This document shows positions 18,356 to 26,089 of a stretch of DNA of 64,000 nucleotides, one piece after another. The notes beneath the pieces were generated by a model. It was not told the DNA's origin. It searched no databases and saw only the letters and a list, made by a program, of their open reading frames with translations. This stretch comes from Candidatus Cloacimonas acidaminovorans str. Evry (GTDB lineage: Bacteria; Cloacimonadota; Cloacimonadia; Cloacimonadales; Cloacimonadaceae), in NCBI RefSeq assembly GCF_000146065.2, contig NC_020449.1, positions 992,001-1,056,000 of the forward strand. Direction: 5' to 3'. The position numbers and the translations under genes were made by a program. Numbering within the stretch: the first letter of the stretch is position 1; each line of letters begins with the position of its first letter.

Positions 18356-19024
18356 GTGCGTAAATTTCTTTTAACCTTAGTTCTCCTGGTGCTGGCTTTT
18401 TGCCTTATGGCTGAAGAAGCAGACACGCCAAAGATAAATTTTGCCTTACTAAATCCTAAAGAAATTAATCTTGAACTACGTGTCTATGCTCCTATGCAAA
18501 GAGTTTATATTACGGCGGATTTTTCTGTGGAAAAGGATTCTCTTCCTGACGCAGTGTATCATAGTTTATTTTTAACTAAGGATGCCAGAATTGAGTATTT
18601 TCTGATTAATGATAAGTTTGTTCCTCCTGTTTATTCTACTAAACTCGTTCCGGAACATTTTAATCCTGTGTTTCCCTATCCGGAAATGCTGAATGAAGAA
18701 AGTAACTTGAATTGTTTCAGTTTTTATCTGCCAAACTACGAAGGCAAAATAAAATTCACTTTACGCTATTCTATTCCTATTCCGGAATGGGTGAAAGAAT
18801 CCGATATTCGTGGCTATGTTACTTTCTCTTCGGCTCAAAATTGGTATCCACGAAATCTTACAGGTCCGTGTAAGGTCTATGCACGCTTGATTAGTTCAAC
18901 CTATTATACAATGGAACTCGGAACTCAATGCACGATTAAAGAAAAGGATGATATCCGCATAACTGAGGGATATTTTATTGATTCTCCCGCAGAACAATCA
19001 ATTTTTAAAATTATTAAGGGCTAA
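18356..19024 (+). CDS. Secreted protein of unknown function
   Basis: 222 residues starting with GTG, with AAGGAG seven bases upstream. Signal peptide 1-19 (FLLTLVLLVLAFCLMA). The mature part is beta-rich (LELRVYAPMQRVYITADFSVEKDSL, KIKFTLRYSIPIPEWV) and has the stretch VTFSSAQNWYPRNLTGPCKVYARLIS. That stretch and the layout recall the N-terminal beta domain of M1-type aminopeptidases, but no peptidase domain follows, so I do not assign a function. Its last two codons (GGC TAA) lie within the acceptor stem of the tRNA-Thr gene, so the CDS and tRNA overlap by five bases. Confidence 0.8.
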   Translation: MRKFLLTLVLLVLAFCLMAEEADTPKINFALLNPKEINLELRVYAPMQRVYITADFSVEKDSLPDAVYHSLFLTKDARIEYFLINDKFVPPVYSTKLVPEHFNPVFPYPEMLNEESNLNCFSFYLPNYEGKIKFTLRYSIPIPEWVKESDIRGYVTFSSAQNWYPRNLTGPCKVYARLISSTYYTMELGTQCTIKEKDDIRITEGYFIDSPAEQSIFKIIKG

Positions 19025-19095
19025 ATTAGCTCAGCTGGCAGAGCAACTGATTCGTAATCAGTAGGTCGGGGGTTCAAGTCCCCCATTTAGCTCCA
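19020..19095 (+). tRNA. tRNA-Thr (CGT)
   Basis: Complete cloverleaf: acceptor GCTAAAT pairs with ATTTAGC, D-arm AGCTCAGCTGGCAGAGC, anticodon arm ACTGA-TTCGTAA-TCAGT with anticodon CGT, T-arm GGGGG-TTCAAGT-CCCCC, and an encoded CCA. The anticodon reads ACG, so it is threonine. Its 5' end overlaps the stop codon of the upstream protein gene. Confidence 0.95.
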
Positions 19096-19360
19096 TTTGT
19101 TACAAAGAGAAATAGTGAGAGGGTTGAGAGGGTTGAGAAGGTTTATCTGGTTGAGAAGGTTTATCTGGTTTATAAGGTTTAGAGGGTTGAGAAGGTTGAG
19201 CTTCCATAAAAGCCCGTAGGGCGACACAAGGATAGCGATGGTGGCGTAAGCCCCTCGTAGAAATGAAAGCCCCGATTTTTTTCTTTTTTCCCTTACCTTG
19301 TAAAAAAAGCCCCTGAGGGCGACACAATGATGTAGAAGGTGGCATAAGCCCCTCGTAAAA
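19096..19360 (+). repeat. Composite intergenic repeat locus B
   Basis: No gene. TTACAAAGAGAAA, then an imperfect 9-base tandem tract GGTTKAKAN (about 19115-19200), then two copies of the GGGCGACACAAGGATAGCGA element (19208-19257, 19305-19354). The second copy has a variant core (ATGATGTAGAAGGTGGCATAAG), also seen in other copies. Confidence 0.85.
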
Positions 19361-20190
19361 TTTGCGAAGTACCCCTGGGAAGTTTTGGCTTACAATTTTC
19401 ACCCGCCTTCAATGAATACACAATCCACTAACTATTACACCTACAACCGAGTTTTTGCAGGTTTCGAATTAAAAAATTGTGAGCTAAAACAGAAAGCCCG
19501 CTCCCTTCCAACCGCATTACAACTAATCCACAAATTACACGGTAACGAAGAACAACCCCAGAATGCGAAAAAAGAAATAGCAAGTTCCTTCATCGTAAAA
19601 TCTATATTCCTTCGTTACCGTTAGCATTGAGGGGAGGAGATAGCTCGGTTGCAAGTGTGCAGGGTTCTTGTTTTAACCCACAATTTTTAGATTGGTAAAC
19701 CATTTGTAGCGCGGTTGGAAGTGTAGAAGCAAGAGAAGTGGTGATAATTGGGAGAGCAGGTGAAAATTGTAAGTCAAAACAAGCAGTAAACCATTTGTAG
19801 CGCGGTTGCAAGTATGCAGTTCTTGTTTTAACCCACAATTTTGAAATGAGGAGACCAGTTGAAATGTAGTTGTAAGTGTAGATAAATTGTGGGTTGTTCT
19901 TTCCGTGAAGGCAAGTGAAAATTGTAAGTCAAAACAAGCAGTAAACCATTTGTAGCGCGGTTGCAAGTGCGCAGGATTCTTGTTTTAACTCACAATTTTG
20001 AAATGATGAGACCAGTTGAAATATAGTTGTAAGTGTGGATAAATTGATGATTGTTGTTTCTGTGAGGGCAGTGGCAAAATTGTAAGTCAAAACTTTCTCA
20101 CCTGTGAAAATTGTGAGTCAAAACTTCCTCTCCGGTGAAAATTGTGAGTCAAAACTTTCTCACTGGTGAAAATTGCGAGTCAAAACCTCC
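19360..20190. repeat. Hairpin-forming repeat block, copy B
   Basis: No gene. A longer version of the block at 14640-15240, joined to composite repeats in the same way (CCCCTCGTAAAATTTGCGAAG). About eleven copies of the AAAATTGTGAGTCAAAACAAG motif occur in alternating orientation. Two adjacent inverted pairs (19763-19783/19822-19842 and 19918-19938/19979-19999) form ~20-base stems with ~40-base loops. Four direct copies of a ~30-base unit GGTGAAAATTGTGAGTCAAAAC close the block (20076-20186). It ends just before the tsaD stop. Confidence 0.85.
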
Positions 20191-20218
20191 CCATTTTTCA
20201 TTTCCGTGAACGGTATTT

Positions 20219-21235
20219 TTATACTTGGCGTGTTCCCTTGAGGGAGGAGACATTTATGGAAAGAGGGGCATAATTTTTTGTTAAAAATTTAGGAATTGCT
20301 GCTGCTCCAACCATAGCCGCATTATCCATACAAAGAGCGTTTGAAGGATAGAAAACTTTGATTCCATATTTTGCTGAGGTTGTAGTTAGCTGTTGGCGTA
20401 AAGCAGAATTAGCTGCAACTCCCCCTGCCAAAAGAATATAGGGTATTTTATGCTGTCTTGCCCAAAGCACTGTTTTATGCACTAAGGGGTCAATTATTGC
20501 TTGCTGAACGGAAGCAGCGATATCGGGAAGTTCAGCTTGAAGCGTTTCTGGATTCTGATTTACAAGCCAGGTGCGAATAGCGGTTTTTAGTCCACTGTAA
20601 CTGAAATTGAAGTTATTTTTTTGGGGTAAGGCACGAGGAAACTTAATAAAATTGGGGTTGCCTTTTTGGGCTAATTCATCAATTGCAGGACCACCGGGAA
20701 AGCCCAAACCAAGAAGTTTTGCAGCTTTATCAAAACTTTCTCCGGCAGCATCATCCAGGGTTTTTCCTACTACGGTAAAAGTGGTTAAGGTATCAAAATG
20801 GACAAGTTCTGTATGCCCTCCGGAAACAACGAGGGCTAAAAAAGGCGGTTCAACAGCTTTATGTTCAATAAAATTGGCAAAAATATGTGACAAGATATGA
20901 TTAACCGTTATTAAAGGTAAAGACAAGCTCCAGGCAAGTCCTTTGGCAAAAGCCAGACCGACAATTAACGAGCCAATTAAACCGGGATTGATTGAAACAG
21001 CTATTGCACTGATATCTTGTAAGTTAAGCTTAGAAGCATTAAGAGCCGCCTTGGTTAAGGTAACTATGTTCTTTAAATGCAAGCGGGAAGCCAGTTCGGG
21101 TAAAATACCTCCAAATTCCAGATGTTCCGGTTGACTGGAAATAAGGTTTACAATTACATTATAATCCGTATCCACAATGGCTACAGAGGTATCATCACAG
21201 GAGGACTCAAAAGCCAAAATATATTGAACAGGCAT
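20219..21235 (-). CDS. tsaD: tRNA N6-threonylcarbamoyladenosine transferase subunit TsaD
   Basis: Catalytic subunit that transfers threonylcarbamoyl to A37 of ANN-reading tRNAs, with TsaB and TsaE as usual partners (not seen here). The 338 residues match the family. Conserved ESSCDDTSVA is near the N-terminus, the metal-binding HxxxH is in VNHILSHIFANF, VSGGHTEL is the phosphate-binding loop, and LLAGGVAANSALR lies near the C-terminus. The ATG follows the ybbR stop directly (TAAATG), so this is the last gene of the minus-strand operon. Confidence 0.96.
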   Translation of the reverse strand: MPVQYILAFESSCDDTSVAIVDTDYNVIVNLISSQPEHLEFGGILPELASRLHLKNIVTLTKAALNASKLNLQDISAIAVSINPGLIGSLIVGLAFAKGLAWSLSLPLITVNHILSHIFANFIEHKAVEPPFLALVVSGGHTELVHFDTLTTFTVVGKTLDDAAGESFDKAAKLLGLGFPGGPAIDELAQKGNPNFIKFPRALPQKNNFNFSYSGLKTAIRTWLVNQNPETLQAELPDIAASVQQAIIDPLVHKTVLWARQHKIPYILLAGGVAANSALRQQLTTTSAKYGIKVFYPSNALCMDNAAMVGAAAIPKFLTKNYAPLSINVSSLKGTRQV

Positions 21236-22111
21236 TTATTTCAGGCGCACCTTTTGAGGTGTAACAGCAATCAATTTTACTGTATCGGGTAGTTCTACAA
21301 GGACAGGATAAAAACCCTGTTCATCAGGTTGGGAAGCAATACTAACTTTGAGTTCTGTTGGCTTCAGGTCTTGTAAAATATCAGAATTGCCGGAGAGTTT
21401 TACAGTTACGGATGAAGGTATAGAGCTTTTTCCAGGTGGCAAGGTAAGAGGTAGATTATGATAAATTTTGGTGGTAATATAGGAAGTAGAGAGATAAATT
21501 TTAACCTGTTTTTCAGAAGAGGAGACCTCACTTCCCAAAGGGCTTATTTTTAAGGTAACTTCACGCTGTTCAAGCATTTCGCGGGAAACAGGTTCGGTAG
21601 TAACGCGGTCAATTTGTTGAACCTTGCTTTTAGGACCGGAGATGGTAATTTGTTCAGGAATAATAGTATAATTTAGGGCAGTAAAATGCTCACGGGTATA
21701 AGAATCGGCGAAAGAAAGTTCTATCGGCACTTTTTTCTGATGGAAAACATCAGCATAAACCGAAATTTCCCTTTTCTCTACAGGACCTAAAATTTCTACC
21801 TGAATATTTTCCGGCAGGTCAATAGTATAATCGCTTACAGAAAGAATATCAGAACCGGGTTTAATTTTGCTGGCATCAAGCAAGACCTTGGTGCGGGAAA
21901 ATTTTAGTTTGATAATTTCCAAGCCCCTTCCACGCACCTGGAAAGGTATGTGATTGGGAACATTATCTAAAGTAATGTTTTTAGGAATGGAACTTAGGGC
22001 TACAGGTAAATTAACTACGCTTTTCTGTTCTGAAATCAACAAGGACTGCAACCAAACAAAAACAGCTATTAATAGGGAGAGGATTTTTAAGCCCAGATTT
22101 TCCTGCAGCAC
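21236..22111 (-). CDS. YbbR-like domain protein
   Basis: 291 residues with an N-terminal membrane anchor (about 7-24, LKILSLLIAVFVWLQSLL) followed by repeated YbbR beta domains outside the membrane (each with the IP..VPV-type pattern, e.g. VVNLPVALSSIPKNITLDNVP). In firmicutes YbbR (CdaR) regulates the diadenylate cyclase CdaA encoded next door. No cyclase gene lies next to it in this window, so the partner is unknown. The start is GTG with GGAGG upstream, two bases after the response regulator's stop. Confidence 0.85.
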   Translation of the reverse strand: MLQENLGLKILSLLIAVFVWLQSLLISEQKSVVNLPVALSSIPKNITLDNVPNHIPFQVRGRGLEIIKLKFSRTKVLLDASKIKPGSDILSVSDYTIDLPENIQVEILGPVEKREISVYADVFHQKKVPIELSFADSYTREHFTALNYTIIPEQITISGPKSKVQQIDRVTTEPVSREMLEQREVTLKISPLGSEVSSSEKQVKIYLSTSYITTKIYHNLPLTLPPGKSSIPSSVTVKLSGNSDILQDLKPTELKVSIASQPDEQGFYPVLVELPDTVKLIAVTPQKVRLK

Positions 22112-22113
22112 TT

Positions 22114-23529
22114 TTAGTCCTCCATCTTTAGATGATTAATTCCGAGAGATTTGATTTTTTTATACAAAGTGGTGCGTTCAAGTCCTATTGCTTCTGCAGT
22201 TTGGGAAATCCTCCAATTGTTCAAGGATAAATAATACAAAAGATAATCCCGTTCAAAAGAAGCGACACTATCTTTGAGATTATGAATTTTGGTATATTTT
22301 TCGCTGCTATAGTTTTTAGAAAAGCGGAATTGGTTTATTTTCTGCTGAAGGTGTTTTTTAATAACATTATTATTTATTTTCTGTTCATTAATCATAATGA
22401 ACTTGCAAAAATTACGCAGTTCTCTTACATTTCCAGGCCAAGAATAGTTAAGTAAATCATCTTTCAGAGCAGGTAGGTCTAAACGGTCAATAACGCTGTA
22501 TTGAGAAGAAAAACTGGTGAGGAAATAACAAATAAGAAGCAGAATGTCATCATCTCGTTCCCGTAAAGGTGGAAGCTCAACAATGTTACCTTCAATGCGA
22601 TAAAACAGGTCTTTGCGGAAAATACTTTCATCGGAGAGTTTTTCCAAGCCCGCATTAGAAGCAAAAATAAGGCGAGTATCAACCTTTTTCAAGTTTCCAC
22701 CTACAACCTGTATTTCTTTGTTTTCAATAGCGCGCAGGATTTTAGATTGAGACATTAAGGAAAGATTGGTTACTTCGTCTAAAAAGAGAATGCCATTGGA
22801 ACATTCTTCAAAAAAGCCGGTTTTATCGCGATCGGCGCTGGTGAAAGAACCTTTTATGTGACCAAAAAGTTCTGATTCTATAAGGGTTTCGGATAAAGCA
22901 CTGCAATTTACGGTATGAAAGGGTTTGCCAAAACGGGGAGAATATATGTAGTAATAATTTGCAGCTACTTCTTTGCCTGTTCCCGTTTCGCCGATGAGGA
23001 AAATATCTTCATCCACAGAGGCAAGACGGATAATTTGTTCCCTAACTTTTTTAATAGCATTACTTTCACCGATAAAGGGAAAACTTCTGGTAAACTGTTT
23101 TTTGAGGTTGATATATTCTATCTGCAAGCCAATATGTTCTTCTTCCTGTCTTTTTAGAGTGATGGCATTTTCAATATGCAACAGCAATTGATTGATGGAA
23201 AAGGCAGAACCCTTTTCAATAAAATGATAGGCACCCAAAGTGCGGATTTCATTTATTTGAGAAGAAGTGACCTCTCCCGAAATAACTATCACTTTATAAT
23301 TCAAATCCATATCGTTTTTTAAGTGTTGCAAAACCTGAATACCATTCAGTTTGGAGCCAACTAAAAAAACATCAAGCAGAATCACATCCGGTTGAAATTG
23401 GCGTAAGACCTCAAAAAACTGATCGCTATTAACAGTTTGCATAACTTCATAGTTATAGTGCTTAACCACATTGGCAATTTGTTCGGAAAGAACTATGTCA
23501 TCTTCCAGAATCAAAATTTTACCTTTCAT
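22114..23529 (-). CDS. NtrC-type sigma54-dependent response regulator
   Basis: 471 residues. Receiver domain 1-120 with acidic pocket EDD (9-11), phosphoacceptor D53 and K106. AAA+ domain about 150-385 with Walker A GETGTGKE and Walker B GILFLDEV. Fis-type helix-turn-helix at the C-terminus (WRISQTAEAIGLERTTLYKKI). The loop that contacts sigma54 reads GSFTSA instead of the canonical GAFTGA, so two of six positions differ. It lies between the GH57 gene and ybbR; no sensor kinase is present in the window, so the signal is unknown. It may control the glycogen genes upstream in the same operon, which is only a contextual suggestion. Confidence 0.92.
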   Translation of the reverse strand: MKGKILILEDDIVLSEQIANVVKHYNYEVMQTVNSDQFFEVLRQFQPDVILLDVFLVGSKLNGIQVLQHLKNDMDLNYKVIVISGEVTSSQINEIRTLGAYHFIEKGSAFSINQLLLHIENAITLKRQEEEHIGLQIEYINLKKQFTRSFPFIGESNAIKKVREQIIRLASVDEDIFLIGETGTGKEVAANYYYIYSPRFGKPFHTVNCSALSETLIESELFGHIKGSFTSADRDKTGFFEECSNGILFLDEVTNLSLMSQSKILRAIENKEIQVVGGNLKKVDTRLIFASNAGLEKLSDESIFRKDLFYRIEGNIVELPPLRERDDDILLLICYFLTSFSSQYSVIDRLDLPALKDDLLNYSWPGNVRELRNFCKFIMINEQKINNNVIKKHLQQKINQFRFSKNYSSEKYTKIHNLKDSVASFERDYLLYYLSLNNWRISQTAEAIGLERTTLYKKIKSLGINHLKMED

Positions 23530-23535
23530 ATTTCA

Positions 23536-24735
23536 TTACCTTAAAAGAAGCTCTTCCAGTTCTGCCAGAGCATTAATATAATAGATATATGCCTGATCCG
23601 GTGAATCGTAAGGAGAGAAGTATTTATGCACATCTCCATCCTGAAAATATTTGGAACACATATAGTAAAAATGGTCTGAAGTGCTAAGCATACGAGCAGT
23701 TCTAAGCAACTCTTCATCTCCTTTTTCCTTAATCCTATTCAGCAATTCATACAAGGTCTCACTGGCATTTTGTTGCATTTCGTTTCCCAGCCAGGCAGAA
23801 ATATCCCTTTGTTCATCAGCCCAGGAAACCGGTTCCGGAAAAGAAAGCGATTCCTGTTGATAATTAGCCAGATGAGAAACATCTTTAGGATTGGCAAAAC
23901 CCAAATGTTCTCTTTCTAAAACGGCATCGGGGAAATGACGCATGAAATCAAAAATACCGGTGGAAGCCCATTGGTGTTCTCCGAAGGTTTCATAGTCCAT
24001 AAAAAGGTTCAGAAACAGGTTTTTTCCGCCTTTTTCCGCTAAGGTGAGCTGGTCTATCCAATGCACGAATTTATCAACGGTTAAAGGATATTCAGGCCAA
24101 TCCCGATTGGAAAAACGGAAAGCAATATCATCCGCCAATTGATAATACTTCAGTAACAAATTCATATTCTTGGAATAATTCTTATAGGCATACAAAGGAC
24201 TGCGCCACTGGAGAATTCTATCCACACCTTCGGTAAGAATGGTCTTGAATCCTTCAATTTCAAAAATAATATCGGATAAACGGTCTTGATAGATTAATTC
24301 CGTATTACGAAAAGTGGTTGTATAATAACCAAATTCCGTTTGCATCAAGTCCCGATGGAGATAAACTTGATCAAGAAATTCATTGGTATCAAAAAGAAAA
24401 GCCAAAGAATGATAATAGGTCTCACCTAATAATTCTACACAACCGGTATCCACTAAACGCTTGAAGGAATCAAGGGTTTCAGGAGAATAGAGTTTGAATT
24501 GTTCCAAAGCAGTGCCCGAAATAGAAAAAGCAACCTTAAACCTGCCTTCATATTTTTCAATAAGCTCCAGAAGCAACTGGTTAGTTGGTAAATAACATTT
24601 ATTTGCTACCTTACGCATTATATCGCCATTTAGCTTATCATTGAAAATCTTGGCATTATGAGCGATATCAAGCACATTAAAATGATTTAGACGATAGGGT
24701 TGATGCACCTGAAAGTAGAATACAATATTTAACAT
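23536..24735 (-). CDS. GH57 family alpha-amylase-like glycoside hydrolase
   Basis: Retaining hydrolase or transferase acting on alpha-glucans. About 399 residues from the ATG at 24735, which has AAGGAG seven bases upstream; a longer frame would run into the previous gene and lacks such a site. The GH57 regions are present: FQVHQPYR at the N-terminus, GCVELLGETYYHSL, TTTFRNTELIYQD (containing the likely nucleophile Glu) and NLFMDYETFGEHQW (likely acid/base Asp). No signal peptide, so it acts in the cytoplasm. It follows the GT4 gene by 10 bases. Together with the debranching enzyme it would process glycogen or maltodextrin. Confidence 0.9.
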   Translation of the reverse strand: MLNIVFYFQVHQPYRLNHFNVLDIAHNAKIFNDKLNGDIMRKVANKCYLPTNQLLLELIEKYEGRFKVAFSISGTALEQFKLYSPETLDSFKRLVDTGCVELLGETYYHSLAFLFDTNEFLDQVYLHRDLMQTEFGYYTTTFRNTELIYQDRLSDIIFEIEGFKTILTEGVDRILQWRSPLYAYKNYSKNMNLLLKYYQLADDIAFRFSNRDWPEYPLTVDKFVHWIDQLTLAEKGGKNLFLNLFMDYETFGEHQWASTGIFDFMRHFPDAVLEREHLGFANPKDVSHLANYQQESLSFPEPVSWADEQRDISAWLGNEMQQNASETLYELLNRIKEKGDEELLRTARMLSTSDHFYYMCSKYFQDGDVHKYFSPYDSPDQAYIYYINALAELEELLLR

Positions 24736-24745
24736 CGCTGTCTCC

Positions 24746-26089
24746 TTATAATTCCATTCGCTTGCTATACTCAGAAAGCGTTTCGGCATAGAGCTGACGG
24801 ATTTTATCTGCGGCTTCATCCCACTCTATTTTTTGGACTTCTTTTCTGCCTTCCATTCCTATTTTAGCGCATTCTTCAGGATTTTCTATTAAATGATTGA
24901 TGGTTTCAGCCCAAAGGTCTATATCCCAATAGTCAATCTTAAAGGCATTATGCACAACTTCAGCAACTCCGGATTGTTTGGAAATTATAGCCGTTATTCC
25001 ATAAGCCATTGCTTCCAGAGGTGAAATACCAAAGGGTTCGGAAACAGAGGGTAAAACATAAATATCAGCTGCCTGCAAAATTCGTTCAACTTGTTTACGA
25101 TCCAAAAAACCGGTGAAGAGAAAACGGTTTTTCAGGCGTAAGGCGGCAGAACGACGCAAAATCTGACGCTGCATATCTCCTGTTCCAGCAAGGATAAATC
25201 TTGCTTCGGGATGAACTTTCAGAACCTTATCTGCCATATCCAGATAATAATCAGGACCTTTTTGTAAAGTTATTCTTCCTAAATAAAGAATAGTAGGACC
25301 CTTGAAAATGCGTTTCTTGTTGTGAAGAGTAGTTTCCGAAACGGTAAAAGCATTATGAATTATGCGGATTTTACCGGTATCTATCCGATAGCGACTCATA
25401 ATCATCTGAGCTGTATATTGAGAAACGGCAATTACTTTATCGGCATAGTTCATTCCGAGATGTTCAATTTTATGAATTCTTTCATCTCCAGGACCACCTG
25501 CTCTATCAAATTCCGTGGCATGAATATGCACAATCAATGGCTTACGGGAAATCTGTTTGGCTAAAATTCCGCTGGGGTAAGTAAGCCAGTCATGCGCATG
25601 AATCAGGTCATAATCCAAAATTTCGGCAAAACGACTTGCTCTCAATGTATATTCCTGCACTTTCCGAATTAAATCTTCTTCACCAATGAGATGAGCAGTC
25701 ATTTCTTTCCAGATGTTATGTTCTTCGGTGGTAACAGTTTCAGTAAGCCAGGATATTTTTTTAATGGAAGTTACATAGTCCTTAATTTCACTCAAGTTAA
25801 AATAACTTTCCGGATGCGTGCTGGCTCCGATATATTCCAGGCGTTCGTGCAAAGTAGAAAAAGTCCGCTGTGTATATTCCTTTTGTTTTTCCGGTTCAAT
25901 AAACACGGCAGGAAGGGTATCGGCATCACTTTCTTCCCTTAAGGGAAAATAAACCAGTTCTTTGGTTGGTAAAATGAGGTCTACTTTTATTCCTTGACTA
26001 AGCAGAGCTTTCACCATTCCATAACATGCCATACCTAAACCCCCGGAAATCAGAGGTGGAAATTCCCAGGTGAACATTAGAATTTTCAT
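24746..26089 (-). CDS. GT4-type glycosyltransferase, glycogen-synthase-like
   Basis: 447 residues with GT-B fold. The N-terminal MFTWEFPPLISGGLGMACYGM holds the Gly-rich loop seen in glycogen synthases, LIHAHDWLTYPSG follows, and the C-terminal donor site has ILYLGRITLQKGPDYYL and YVLPSVSEPFGISPLEAMAYG with the E-x7-E pattern. The family transfers a sugar from a nucleotide donor to a glucan or related acceptor; the position between a debranching enzyme and a GH57 amylase favours alpha-glucan synthesis. The exact acceptor is unknown. It overlaps the debranching gene by four bases (ATGA), so the two are co-translated. Confidence 0.88.
   Translation of the reverse strand: MKILMFTWEFPPLISGGLGMACYGMVKALLSQGIKVDLILPTKELVYFPLREESDADTLPAVFIEPEKQKEYTQRTFSTLHERLEYIGASTHPESYFNLSEIKDYVTSIKKISWLTETVTTEEHNIWKEMTAHLIGEEDLIRKVQEYTLRASRFAEILDYDLIHAHDWLTYPSGILAKQISRKPLIVHIHATEFDRAGGPGDERIHKIEHLGMNYADKVIAVSQYTAQMIMSRYRIDTGKIRIIHNAFTVSETTLHNKKRIFKGPTILYLGRITLQKGPDYYLDMADKVLKVHPEARFILAGTGDMQRQILRRSAALRLKNRFLFTGFLDRKQVERILQAADIYVLPSVSEPFGISPLEAMAYGITAIISKQSGVAEVVHNAFKIDYWDIDLWAETINHLIENPEECAKIGMEGRKEVQKIEWDEAADKIRQLYAETLSEYSKRMEL

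Noticed and set aside
24736-24819. Longer N-terminus for the GH57 protein
   Set aside because: It would overlap the preceding gene's end; the ATG at 24735 has AAGGAG at good distance and begins at the conserved GH57 start.
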